The position numbers were made by a program, and so were the translations under genes. The notes beneath the pieces are model-generated. The model searched no databases, was not told the DNA's origin, and was given only the letters and a program-made list of their open reading frames with translations. A stretch of DNA of 64,000 nucleotides from an uncultured Verrucomicrobiales bacterium. GTDB taxonomy: Bacteria; Verrucomicrobiota; Verrucomicrobiia; Verrucomicrobiales; Akkermansiaceae. Position 1 is the stretch's first letter. Each line of letters starts with the position of its first letter. Of the stretch, positions 1 to 9,286 are shown in pieces. The stretch lies in the NCBI GenBank assembly GCA_937928545.1, contig CALGJQ010000001.1:1-64000 (forward strand), read 5' to 3'.

Positions 1-294
1 ATGATCCAAACCCCGATAAACCGTCATCTCATCCCGCAGCCCCTCCAGCGGCTTCAGCAACTTCGTCGACTCATACCCCCTCCCCACCGTCTCAGGAAAA
101 AGACTCTTCGTCTGAAAACCCAACAAATTCCCCACTCCCACAAACCTCTTCGCCCCAATCCCCGCCCCCCGCGTCGCCTGCACCGTCGCCAACGAATCAG
201 CAGTTTTCCCCAAAAGCGAAGACAAACCTGGAAGCGCAAGCGTCGCCCCTGCAGTCCTCAGCAAAAAACGACGACGATTGAGCTGCTTTATCAT
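1..294 (-). CDS. DUF1552 domain protein, N-terminal part (runs off window)
   Basis: Read on the minus strand, an ATG at 294 opens a frame that stays open to base 1, so only the first 98 residues are visible. The protein begins MIKQLNRRRFLLRTAGATLA, a twin-arginine (Tat) signal with the R-R-R-F-L box at residues 7-11 followed by a hydrophobic stretch. The mature part starts with residues of the type KRFVGVGNLLGF and later YESTKLLKPLEGLRDEMTVY, which is the usual beginning of DUF1552 proteins of Planctomycetes and Verrucomicrobia. These are exported proteins of unknown biochemical function, often encoded beside DUF1592-type cytochrome-like proteins; that neighbour would lie outside the window. 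The family call is by recognition of the N-terminus only. Confidence 0.75.
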   Translation of the reverse strand, partial: MIKQLNRRRFLLRTAGATLALPGLSSLLGKTADSLATVQATRGAGIGAKRFVGVGNLLGFQTKSLFPETVGRGYESTKLLKPLEGLRDEMTVYRGLDH

Positions 295-367
295 TAAAGA
301 ACGATACGCAAGCTAAGCTCTCAGACTTTCAATCACCCATTTAAAAATCCCCCCCCGCCAGACTCGT

Positions 368-1633
368 CTATTTCACCGTCTTTTCTCCCAGCTCCGCCAA
401 GGTGCTACTGAGATCAGGCACATCTGGAAAGCGAGCGCGCAACTCCGCTGCTGCTGCTTCAATCTCTGGAGTCGTATGCTCTTGCAAACTGCTCTCACCT
501 CTCGCCACTACAGGCTCATAATGATTGGCGGAAAATTCACCAATCGCACGGTAGCAATTGAGATAGTCTACATTCGCCTGAGTCTTCCCAAGTTCATCAT
601 ACAGAGCACGAATCTCAGGACTGAACCCACCCGTAATTTTACAAGTATTCAGCAAGTGATCAGCCCAAAAATAGACCACGTATGGACGTGACGCTTTCTC
701 CTTATTGAGCCAATTAAGGAACCTCGGCTCAAAGAGCGAGATTTCCCGTTCGCACTTCTCCGGGAACTCATAAATATGGCGGCTGTAAACCCATATCAAA
801 CTCTCAAAAGCCTCTGGAGGTCGCGCAGAAGCATGTCCCCCCTTCCACATCCGGTGAATGCCACGATCCTTCGCCTTCACCGCCGCATGAGCCGAGGTGT
901 AGCGATTATAATCACGTGCTCCGCCACCCATGTAATAAAAGACCTTCTTATTAATCGACGTCCCATTCGGAATATATCCGGTGTATGGAATCGCTCCGAT
1001 ACACTTCAAGCGATCTGCACTATAAAAACTCGCGGCTCCATCTCCAGAAGACCCACTGAAGATCGCCCGCTTCGTATCTACCGGATAGTTTTTCCTGATG
1101 TGCTTCAGGCAAGCTTCGGTAATGACGTGAGATTTTGGAAAAAAATTAACCCCAGGATTTCGCTTCTCTGCCGAGATCGCGAGTGCCACCCCCGCCACTT
1201 CAGCCGCTTCATAAAAACGACCTACCAACCCTTCCTTATACCCACCATAAGCCGCGAAATAGAGAATCGGCGGAGCCACCTCCGTATCAATCGTCTTCGG
1301 AAGATAAATCCGGTAAAAGGCATTATCACCAGCATCAATTCGTTCGCTAATCTTCCCCAGCGGGATCGTCAACCCCTCGGGCACCTTCGCCTTTGGAACA
1401 TCGCTACTCGCAAAATGCTTCTTCAGAAAAATGACATCTGAATCAGAAAGCTTATTAAGGGGCACTTTCAGAGTCTTCCCAGACGAACTAACAAGAGTGA
1501 CCTCCCCTCCCGATAGCGCTGTCGCCTTCCCCTCGAAACTCGTCTTCGCCTTAGAAGTCCAAGTGCGATTTTCAGTCGGCTCGCCAGACAACATCATTGT
1601 AAGGACACAGAAGAAAAAAAGAGAGTATTTCAT
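368..1633 (-). CDS. Secreted protein with SHD1-like domain and alpha/beta-hydrolase-like region
   Basis: A 421-residue protein with a short N-terminal signal sequence (MKYSLFFFCVLTMMLSG). Residues about 24-72 (WTSKAKTSFEGKATAL through KVPLNKLSDSDVIFLKKH) match the SHD1 (SLA1 homology 1) pattern that is common in exported verrucomicrobial and planctomycetal proteins: W, an altered x-G-x-A strand, G-G-x-V-x-L, V-P-L-x-x-L-S-x-x-D. The following region resembles an alpha/beta hydrolase or esterase D-like fold, with a candidate nucleophile elbow SGSSGDG (not a canonical GxSxG) and a possible catalytic His in GGHASARP. Catalysis is therefore uncertain. It is transcribed away from a perfect inverted repeat (1648-1678) just ahead of its start. 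No operon partner is evident. Confidence 0.6.
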   Translation of the reverse strand: MKYSLFFFCVLTMMLSGEPTENRTWTSKAKTSFEGKATALSGGEVTLVSSSGKTLKVPLNKLSDSDVIFLKKHFASSDVPKAKVPEGLTIPLGKISERIDAGDNAFYRIYLPKTIDTEVAPPILYFAAYGGYKEGLVGRFYEAAEVAGVALAISAEKRNPGVNFFPKSHVITEACLKHIRKNYPVDTKRAIFSGSSGDGAASFYSADRLKCIGAIPYTGYIPNGTSINKKVFYYMGGGARDYNRYTSAHAAVKAKDRGIHRMWKGGHASARPPEAFESLIWVYSRHIYEFPEKCEREISLFEPRFLNWLNKEKASRPYVVYFWADHLLNTCKITGGFSPEIRALYDELGKTQANVDYLNCYRAIGEFSANHYEPVVARGESSLQEHTTPEIEAAAAELRARFPDVPDLSSTLAELGEKTVK

Positions 1634-1647
1634 AATGATCTAAAGTC

Positions 1648-1678
1648 GCAAAATGCTAGAATCTATTTAGCATTTTGC
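1648..1678. promoter_or_regulatory. 11-bp perfect inverted repeat upstream of the SHD1 protein gene
   Basis: GCAAAATGCTA (1648-1658) and TAGCATTTTGC (1668-1678) are perfectly complementary around a 9-nt spacer. The repeat lies 15 to 45 bases ahead of the start codon at 1633 on the minus strand, so it overlaps the likely promoter or 5' leader. It could be an operator or an mRNA hairpin. It lacks a U tract on the minus strand, so a terminator is less likely. Confidence 0.4.
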
Positions 1679-2091
1679 ACCAAAAATTATCTACAAAAAT
1701 CCTCCAGCCCCACTCCGTCCAGAATTTCCAGAGGGAACCATCCCGCCCCTGTCATTGATGATCGAACCATCATCATCGCCCTCCAAAACCGAACTGATGC
1801 CACCCAAACCCATCTTCATGCCGACATTTGAACTGTCGGCAAAGCAGAAGATTCTTATAATGCGAGCTTCTCGGATTAGTCTCCTCCTAGTCTGAAGTGG
1901 ATCCTCCTAGGAGCTTCCCAATGGGTCAAAGACCGAGTTCCCTAGCCCTGAGCGCGATTCCATGACTAAATTTCTAATCTCAGAACTTGTTTGGGCAGGT
2001 CTTCCGGCCATCGAGCCATGGATTTTCCTAATTCACGATGACAAACTCAGTGCAAGCCTCGACAAAATGAAAAAACCTACCGGAACTCAGT
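1679..2091. other. Gene-poor stretch between the SHD1 gene and the M50 protease gene
   Basis: About 410 bases without a convincing gene. It contains a small perfect hairpin (GCCGACA at 1820-1826 with TGTCGGC at 1834-1840, 7-nt loop) and a CTCCTAG repeat around 1881-1913. A 74-codon plus-strand frame from 1962 has no recognisable features and runs antisense into the protease gene. I see nothing else here. Confidence 0.4.
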
Positions 2092-2706
2092 TCACCCTCT
2101 CCTACCGAAGAGTGAGTAAAGAATACCCAGCCCATCATTGGGCGATTCCCCCTTCTCAGAGATCGCACTGCATGGAATCAAGTTGATGACCGCACCTGTC
2201 AACGCGCTCAATGCGATCCCCTGTAAAACAAGATCAAGGTGGCTTAAGCTAGGATTCAGAAATTTCTCAAAGCCAATGAAGGCGTAGATGCCAAAGAAGA
2301 CCAGCAACTCAATTCCCGGACCGGCAAAATAAACGAAAGCGCTCTTGAAGCGGCTCCAATCCGCGTCTTCACAGTGGGGCAGAATATACCCACCAATCGG
2401 CATCATTCTGAATTCAACTTTGGTCTCCTTGTATTGGAATTCTTTGATGACTTTCCCATACCCCACCACGAACTCCTTCACCTCCCAGCCCACCAGCTTC
2501 GAGACAAGCGCATGGCCGAACTCATGGAGAAAAATTAGAGGGATCCACGCCACGATAAAAACAACCGCCGCCATCTTCTTCGGCTCGAAGTTTGTCAAAA
2601 GATCGAGCCCAAAGCCCACGAACATCAATACCAGAAAGACATAATAGGTGATCTTTTCACCACGAGTCGATGGTCCAGAGTCCTTCGTGTAATCAAGGTC
2701 GATCAT
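2092..2706 (-). CDS. M50-family (site-2-protease-like) membrane metalloprotease
   Basis: A 204-residue integral membrane protein. The zinc-binding HExxH motif is visible as HEFGH (residues 61-65) at the end of the second transmembrane segment. A later NLIP...DG element (NLIPCSAISEKGESPNDG) matches the conserved N-x-x-P-(x)n-D-G motif that supplies the third metal ligand in site-2 proteases. No PDZ domain is present, so it belongs to the short, minimal M50 type. Family knowledge says such enzymes cleave membrane-spanning helices inside the bilayer; the substrate is unknown. It starts 26 bases after the stop of the giant PPC-repeat lipoprotein gene, so the two are probably co-transcribed. Confidence 0.82.
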   Translation of the reverse strand: MIDLDYTKDSGPSTRGEKITYYVFLVLMFVGFGLDLLTNFEPKKMAAVVFIVAWIPLIFLHEFGHALVSKLVGWEVKEFVVGYGKVIKEFQYKETKVEFRMMPIGGYILPHCEDADWSRFKSAFVYFAGPGIELLVFFGIYAFIGFEKFLNPSLSHLDLVLQGIALSALTGAVINLIPCSAISEKGESPNDGLGILYSLFGRRG

Positions 2707-2732
2707 AAGACTTCTTTACAGCACTGGAAGTC

Positions 2733-5700
2733 TTACCTGCTAAGCGGGCGAGCTACGGCGCGAAACAACGCCTTTGACTGCGGCTCTGACAAATGGAACC
2801 GCACACCTTCGATATCAGAATTAGGAATTGGAAATACAGTCTCTTCGATCACTGCGTCTAAAGGGACCCAGCTGCTTCCGTCCAGTTCCTGAAGCTCATA
2901 GACCACATCAAGCGGCTCGATCCGACGCTTCAAAGTCAGGAACGACGGACTCTCCAGCGAGACTCCTTGAAAGTGAGCGTCAAATTTAAACGGATCGGAG
3001 CCCCAAGCATATTCCTCCCAGTTCGTTCTGCCATCGGAGTCATGATCCTCATCGCGGCCACCGTCAAAACCCGGAGACGTCTCCTTAATCTTCAGAACCC
3101 ACTCCGAAAAAGTCGCAGGGTTCGCCAAGCTATCCACTGCCCTCAACCTCGCGTTCCAGTCTCGATGAGTCCCATCCGGAACCGCTCCTCCGAAGGTTGG
3201 GTCAAGAAGCGAATACGCCCAGATCTTTCCAGATTCGATACTAGCCACGGGCAAGAAGTCGGAAGGACTCTCGTCCATCGAGAGAACTCCTTTCCCAGAA
3301 TTATCTTCATCCGTTCCGAAAAGCGAAAGGGTCTCAACCAAAGAAGTCAGTTGCTCAACAGGACCTTGATAAAAATGACTGGTTCGATCTTCGGCTAAGA
3401 GCCCCTCTTGGAAAGCCGCAAGCACCGCTTGCGCCTGCGGTAGGACGCTCCAAGAAAGAAAATCGATCAGAAAGCGGCGGTCTTCATCTTGCCGCCACCT
3501 GAACGAGGCTTCGTTTTGCAAATACCACGACAGCATCTCGCCTCTGGTCCACGGACTCTCAAGAAGCTCCCCAAGCGTAAGGTCACTTTCAATCGAGCTA
3601 CAGAAGTCGGCCAGTGCGAGCGAGGCACCAGCAAGGTAGTAGAGGGAGAGCGCGTCCACAGCATCTATGGCAATAGGAACTCCAAATTCAGATGATGCGA
3701 AAAAATCGGAATACGACAGCGAAACCCCACGAAGGGACTGGCTCACAATTATTTCGAAATGCTCGCGATAATTGTCATCGATCAGCTGCACGAACTGCGC
3801 TGGGCTGAGCTGGAGCAGAGAGTTTTTTCCTTCCGATGGGAAGAGGTCCGCAGACATTTTGAGAGGGCTTCCCACATGGGGTAGCTCCTGAAAATGAGCG
3901 ACGTAGCGCCCCAAATCAGTCGTGTCGCTCAGATGAGAAACGCGAGCGACCACCGAGGCCATTTCAGAGGCCACGCTAGAATGGTTCGTCCTCTCTCGAA
4001 GCTCATCGTATGGCTGTAAGTCCTCGTTGATGAGACCTCTGCTCAGCGGGGCATGGAAGGTCTCGCTATCCGATTCAAAAGTCACGAACGCTGGCTCCGT
4101 GTATTTCCGAGGACAGGAATAACGAATATAGGTGACGTTAGATTTTCTGAAGCTCGCTGAAATTTCATTCCCATGAATCCCGCTGGACACCGCTCCCGCC
4201 AAGCCGAAGGCCGAGGATCCAGAGACCGAGATCACCGTGAGGCTCTGCTCCAAAGGACCGGGTCCATCGTGCTTGATACGAACCCTTCCCATCTTTTCTT
4301 TATGCTCCCAGATCCACCACACCGAAGCCCAAGAGGCGTCCTCCAGCTCGTTATCCTCGAGTTCCGAATCTCTGATAGAAGCTCGGTGCATCTCGGAGAT
4401 AAGTTGGGTTCTCGAGCAATCGCCAATCGGAAGAGCGTTCTCAACCTGGTCACCGTTCGCATAGACCTGCTGCACTGCAAAAGATGCCAGTTCCAGCGTG
4501 CCCGAAGTGAAAGCGATTTCCACCACCTGATCTTGTTCGAGATTGAGGAGTAATTCACTTCGGCACAGCCCGGTTCTCGCTGGATTTCCAAAGAAGTCCT
4601 CGTAGTAGATCTCGAACTGATACTCCAAACCCCGGTTACTAAATCTGTAGAGTCCTTGCGCTGCGGCTTGAAAAGTTGCCCAAGAAGTCGACCTCTGCAG
4701 CTCGATCGAATTTCCATCTTCTTCAGGATTGGGAGTCGAGGGACCCAGCACAATATTATGCACCAAATCCGAAGATCTCCCAAAGTTCACCGGGCTGCTT
4801 CGTTCATCATGAGAAACAGGTGAGATGACCGAGGTGACCAATTCATAGGACGACTGAACTGATCTCGTCTTCTCCTCGACCCTCACCGTATAGGTAATCC
4901 CGGCTTGAAACCTAAACACCAAATCGCTTGTCGATGAGATTAGGAGATTTTCAGGCAGGGCTTCACCGTGATAAACTTCGATCAAGAGCTGCCAAGGTGT
5001 TTCGAGTTTCAATACCAGATCTTCCTCGCTGGTCACATGATACCACAGATCTCTCGGTCGCCCTTCGAGGGAGGATGTGGACCTGCTCATATCGAAAGTT
5101 TTAGTTTCGCCAGGCACTAAAGCCTCAGCGTCAGCAACTAGATCATTCGGCGAAAACGCGGTAAAACGAATTTCGACTATGCCACCCCAAGTGACAAACC
5201 TTTCATACTCATACTGGAAAAAGTAGGTCTTACCTGCTTCCACGAGGTAATTCGCTGGAATCGTGAGCTCGTGAGGACGTTGTTCCTGAAGAACAAGATC
5301 TAGCAGGTTCACACCCTCATATACTTTGATCGAGCGAGAAAAATTGATTCGCCTTGAAACCTCGGGAGAAAATTTCCACCACAACGATTTGGCAAGCTCT
5401 CCTGGCTCCCCGACTTCCTTGGTCGCGTTCAGAGTCGAATTATATAAAAGATTCCCTCCAAAATCTGCCGCTGTTAACTCGATAGCGTCCTCAAAATTGT
5501 CATTTTGCGCAAATTCGACATCCGTGGACTCAAGGTGAACCGTCAGCGTTGGCGACCAGCCGGAAATACTCATTGAAGGAACAAAACATAAAAAATAGAG
5601 GGTGCTGCCTTCACTCGCAAAATAGTGATACTGACTGTTGGAGGAGATTTCGTTCGGGACAGGAATGAGGGTTCCGTTGTCATCCTTCACAAAGGCTTTT

Positions 5701-8700
5701 TGGGCCCCTTCAACTCGGTAGATCCCATCTGTTGGGACTTGCCAGCTATACCAACTGGCGAAGAACATCCTGTTTACCTCATGATAGGATAGCGACTCGG
5801 GCGATGGTCCTGTCCCGTGAATCTTGATTGGCGTTGGAACCCCCAACTCTAACTGAAGAGGTAGGGCTGTGTCCGACGTCGCGTTGACTTGCGGAGTCGC
5901 GTCGAAAACTCCTCCTACACGCCAAGGCTGGCTCTGGTCCGAAGCCTTCCTCGAAACGAGAAGCATTTCCTCACCCTTCTTCAGTCTGATAAACTCTCGG
6001 CTTTGATAACCCGTGCTTGGTAAATCAGCCGGTTCACGAATATAGAAGTCAGAAATGTAGAACAGCCCATCGAAGGGAGCTTTCCAAGTGCCCCAGACCG
6101 AGCCTCCGGAATATCTCGTGCCAGTTGGTTCGTCAAATTGCCTGGACGTCAGCCCAGCAATCGACTCGAAACTCCCGAACTCAGATCCAAAGTCCAGTGG
6201 ATCTTCCCAATGATCTCCGGGAACCGTTTCAATCTCAGAAATCGTGAGTGTCACTCCTTGCGAACCCGAGAAGAAAGGATCCCACGAGAAAACGTAATCT
6301 CCTGCAGGCAGGTGGACCCCTTCGGTCCCGTCGACATTCAGATAATCCACCAGCAAAATTTTATCATCACCCACGATCTTAAAGAGATTCCTAAAGGTGA
6401 AAGAATCTGCGGATTCGAAGAGAAGAGTCCTTTCGCTCGTCAGTGTGAATTTGTAATCAGGCAACACTAAATACTGCCCAAAGGTGCGATCAGGCAAGTT
6501 AATCGTCATCGGAAAGCTTTCTGTGAGCGTGATAGGACTCGGGAGAACCGGCAATGGGGTGGCTGATAGAGCAGCTCCCAGCTGATTATTTCTGACTAAA
6601 TCCTCCAAATCGCTCTCTTCCAATGAACTTCGAAGCATAATGACGTCTGACCCAGTCGCTGAGAAGCGAATCCTTAGTGGGTCCGCATCCCTGAGTTCTG
6701 AACCACGATAAGCGAACCTTGGATAGGACGAATAGTGATCGCTCGAAGGAACGGTCCAACGATACCAAATTCTCCCATCCGGATCCGACGTGATTTCTCC
6801 AAGCTGAACTTCAGGCCCTTTCACTTCTGCGACGATCGGTGCATTTCCGTTCACCTCGATGGGGTCTTCAAAAAAGCTGCCCTTTGGTAGGTCCACTTTT
6901 TCAAATTGTAGTTTGAAATCCAAAAGGTGATCTCCCGGAATTCCACCGTCTACAAAAACGGTGACACGATAGGGAACAGTCGCCGGGATCCATGCATTCA
7001 CCGATCCAGAAAATGATGGAAAGGCCTTCTCGAAATCACCCTCTGGGTATAGCGAAACTCGAACACTCGACTCGGCTCCGGAGGAGATTCGATAGCCGCC
7101 GCTCTCGGCTGGAATCCATCGATAGTGAACCGCCCGGGTCACCACACGATCATCCGATGTTGGAGCCTCGAGATGGCGGGGCAGATCGGAGAGCCGCTGG
7201 TCGGAGAGTTCGGCAGTCGCTCCATCCAAAGTGCCTGAAGTCAGCTCTCCGGTCACAAGATTTTGCGCGGAAGCAACCGAATCATTCTGAGGAGCTGATG
7301 CAATCTTCTTCCACCTCACATAAATATGGTCTGGTGCAACGAGCGATCCCCGGCGATCTGAAGCAATTCGGATTTTAAATCTTTGCCCGGCGACCGCTTG
7401 AATAAGCTCAACCTGAGAGGGCAGTCCTGCGCGGCTGAGCTTAAATGAACCGTCTGCTTCCTCGCCTACGATATCCAACAAATAGAAAAAGGCCCTTCCC
7501 CAAAAGTCACTCGCGGAAAATTGGAACCGGCCGGCCTCCGGAGCGATCCATTCAAGCTCGGTCCCTTTCAGGAATCCCGTGGAATTATAGAGAGGAGGAA
7601 ATGGCTCGAGTAAGGACTGGCCAAGATCTTGAGCCTCGATTCTGGACACTCCATCGGTGCCTGAAATAGAGACTGGAAAGTCTTGGATCAGATCGTCAAG
7701 CCTAACTAGGGTCACGGTGGTATCTTCCAAAACAAAACGTCGCCCGATACGAATAAGATACTCCTTTCCCATCGTACAATTCCAGCTGCGAAGCAGACCC
7801 TCAATCTCCTGGCTCGCAATCAACTGCCTCGCAGCCGTAGCGCCTTCAAAAATGTGAGTCGCTCCGCCCCCAATCGCAGCGGTTCCGGTAAAGTCGGCCG
7901 TCCAGCGCGCCCAAATGCTTTCCGATAGCGAGGCCTCGGATGGAAGGAGTTCGGCATCCTCCATCTGAAGCGTCCCAGTGCGACCCTCGCTCCCATTAAG
8001 CTGGGTCGCCACGTGTGAGGCAGGAATCTGCACTGCTCCGGAAATGTCATCATGGAGACTCAGGGCATCAGAAAAAGGACTGAGAAAAAAATAGCCTACG
8101 ATCTCCTCTTGTGAGACCGCCGCCGGATCTCGCAAAGAGACAATCGCGAAAGAGTATTCATATCCCAATTCAAGTTTGATTAAGGCTGAACCAAGCTCAG
8201 GAGTGGTGATGAGCGTTTTGGTTCCTGATCCCAAAGTCCGCCCAAAAACAAAGGTACGATACTCTTGACCACTATCAATCCGACCATTGAACCCCACGAC
8301 CATGTCCTCCGATGGAGTAAAATAGAACCAATTGGAGGGCCCAGTGTATCCAAGGCTTTCTAGGAACGGGTCATCATCGCGGCCCGTAAGATCGACTGCT
8401 TTGGAAAATTCCTCATCAAGAGAATCCAATCTTTCGGGAACCGTGGCACTGGCAAAGCTTTTATCAACAACTGAAACCCCTCGACCTGAAAAACCAATGA
8501 GCACCTCCTGCTGATCTTTAAGCTCGAGGAGAACCTCAGAGCTCAAATCGGAAGCTCCTAACAGTTGATCGCTTCCCGGTGCGTAGATTCCTAGTTTATT
8601 ACTGGACGAAGAGGCCGCGAAAAGAAATTTCCCGTCGTGGGGAGCGCGCCATTTCACCCAAAGTGAGTTGTGTGGGCCTATCTCCTCTTGCACCCGGTCA

Positions 8701-9146
8701 TTCGAATACTGAGACTCTTCATGCAGGGTTCCAAGAACTGAACCTTGATCAATCGCCAAGAGGTAATGGTCATTTTCCTTGTGAGAGCCAAAGTACATCT
8801 TCATCGAATAGCTCTCTGAAAACCAACTCTTACTCTCCAATCTCAGAAGAAAACGGTCTCCTTTCTGAGCAAAGATATCGTAAGAGTGCTCAAGCAAATG
8901 CTCTGGTTTAGGAAGAAATCCTTTCCAAGCTGTGAGCGAAGATCTTGAAGAGGGTGTTATCAAAGGTTGGAAATAACCGGTGCGAGATGCCGTCCATTTA
9001 AAATACCGGAAGTCTCCTGGTGCAAACTCACCAGTTGCTGCCACAGAGCCAGCCTCACTCAGATCCACATAAGTATCTCCTCGCGTAAGGCACCCAGACA
9101 GCCCTGCAAATATCAGAACCAAAAGCGGAATCAATCGAAGCTCCAT
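2733..9146 (-). CDS. Giant lipoprotein with about 13 PPC-like beta-sandwich repeats
   Basis: The frame is open from 9188 (GTG), but ATG at 9146 gives a textbook lipoprotein signal, MELRLIPLLVLIFAGLSGC, with the lipobox Cys at residue 19, so I prefer that start (2137 residues). The body is built of repeats of roughly 120-170 residues. Each is marked by a W-x-W-x-x-P-x-x-G-x-Y/F core, for example FKWTASRTGYF, VKWRAPHDGKF, ARWTADFTGTA, YRWTVPSSDHY, GTWKAPFDGLF and YSWQVPTDGIY. These resemble bacterial pre-peptidase C-terminal (PPC) domains. Near the C-terminus a DEDHDSDGRTNWEEY segment looks like a calcium-binding thrombospondin-3-type loop. No protease or other catalytic domain is seen. It is likely a surface or outer-membrane-anchored adhesive or binding protein, co-transcribed with the M50 protease gene. 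Confidence 0.75.
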   Translation of the reverse strand: MELRLIPLLVLIFAGLSGCLTRGDTYVDLSEAGSVAATGEFAPGDFRYFKWTASRTGYFQPLITPSSRSSLTAWKGFLPKPEHLLEHSYDIFAQKGDRFLLRLESKSWFSESYSMKMYFGSHKENDHYLLAIDQGSVLGTLHEESQYSNDRVQEEIGPHNSLWVKWRAPHDGKFLFAASSSSNKLGIYAPGSDQLLGASDLSSEVLLELKDQQEVLIGFSGRGVSVVDKSFASATVPERLDSLDEEFSKAVDLTGRDDDPFLESLGYTGPSNWFYFTPSEDMVVGFNGRIDSGQEYRTFVFGRTLGSGTKTLITTPELGSALIKLELGYEYSFAIVSLRDPAAVSQEEIVGYFFLSPFSDALSLHDDISGAVQIPASHVATQLNGSEGRTGTLQMEDAELLPSEASLSESIWARWTADFTGTAAIGGGATHIFEGATAARQLIASQEIEGLLRSWNCTMGKEYLIRIGRRFVLEDTTVTLVRLDDLIQDFPVSISGTDGVSRIEAQDLGQSLLEPFPPLYNSTGFLKGTELEWIAPEAGRFQFSASDFWGRAFFYLLDIVGEEADGSFKLSRAGLPSQVELIQAVAGQRFKIRIASDRRGSLVAPDHIYVRWKKIASAPQNDSVASAQNLVTGELTSGTLDGATAELSDQRLSDLPRHLEAPTSDDRVVTRAVHYRWIPAESGGYRISSGAESSVRVSLYPEGDFEKAFPSFSGSVNAWIPATVPYRVTVFVDGGIPGDHLLDFKLQFEKVDLPKGSFFEDPIEVNGNAPIVAEVKGPEVQLGEITSDPDGRIWYRWTVPSSDHYSSYPRFAYRGSELRDADPLRIRFSATGSDVIMLRSSLEESDLEDLVRNNQLGAALSATPLPVLPSPITLTESFPMTINLPDRTFGQYLVLPDYKFTLTSERTLLFESADSFTFRNLFKIVGDDKILLVDYLNVDGTEGVHLPAGDYVFSWDPFFSGSQGVTLTISEIETVPGDHWEDPLDFGSEFGSFESIAGLTSRQFDEPTGTRYSGGSVWGTWKAPFDGLFYISDFYIREPADLPSTGYQSREFIRLKKGEEMLLVSRKASDQSQPWRVGGVFDATPQVNATSDTALPLQLELGVPTPIKIHGTGPSPESLSYHEVNRMFFASWYSWQVPTDGIYRVEGAQKAFVKDDNGTLIPVPNEISSNSQYHYFASEGSTLYFLCFVPSMSISGWSPTLTVHLESTDVEFAQNDNFEDAIELTAADFGGNLLYNSTLNATKEVGEPGELAKSLWWKFSPEVSRRINFSRSIKVYEGVNLLDLVLQEQRPHELTIPANYLVEAGKTYFFQYEYERFVTWGGIVEIRFTAFSPNDLVADAEALVPGETKTFDMSRSTSSLEGRPRDLWYHVTSEEDLVLKLETPWQLLIEVYHGEALPENLLISSTSDLVFRFQAGITYTVRVEEKTRSVQSSYELVTSVISPVSHDERSSPVNFGRSSDLVHNIVLGPSTPNPEEDGNSIELQRSTSWATFQAAAQGLYRFSNRGLEYQFEIYYEDFFGNPARTGLCRSELLLNLEQDQVVEIAFTSGTLELASFAVQQVYANGDQVENALPIGDCSRTQLISEMHRASIRDSELEDNELEDASWASVWWIWEHKEKMGRVRIKHDGPGPLEQSLTVISVSGSSAFGLAGAVSSGIHGNEISASFRKSNVTYIRYSCPRKYTEPAFVTFESDSETFHAPLSRGLINEDLQPYDELRERTNHSSVASEMASVVARVSHLSDTTDLGRYVAHFQELPHVGSPLKMSADLFPSEGKNSLLQLSPAQFVQLIDDNYREHFEIIVSQSLRGVSLSYSDFFASSEFGVPIAIDAVDALSLYYLAGASLALADFCSSIESDLTLGELLESPWTRGEMLSWYLQNEASFRWRQDEDRRFLIDFLSWSVLPQAQAVLAAFQEGLLAEDRTSHFYQGPVEQLTSLVETLSLFGTDEDNSGKGVLSMDESPSDFLPVASIESGKIWAYSLLDPTFGGAVPDGTHRDWNARLRAVDSLANPATFSEWVLKIKETSPGFDGGRDEDHDSDGRTNWEEYAWGSDPFKFDAHFQGVSLESPSFLTLKRRIEPLDVVYELQELDGSSWVPLDAVIEETVFPIPNSDIEGVRFHLSEPQSKALFRAVARPLSR

Positions 9147-9286
9147 AGATGGAATGTACCAGACACCGAAGCCAATAGCAAACATCACATCTATTTGAGA
9201 TATGTGAAGTTTTCAGATTAGACCAAACCTAATCTACATAGTCTTTCGACACTCTCTGATTTCGTAAATGGCCGGGCTTGCCCCCA

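Noticed and set aside
1962-2186. A 74-codon plus-strand frame
   Set aside because: It overlaps the M50 protease gene on the other strand, has no recognisable features and no clear ribosome-binding site.
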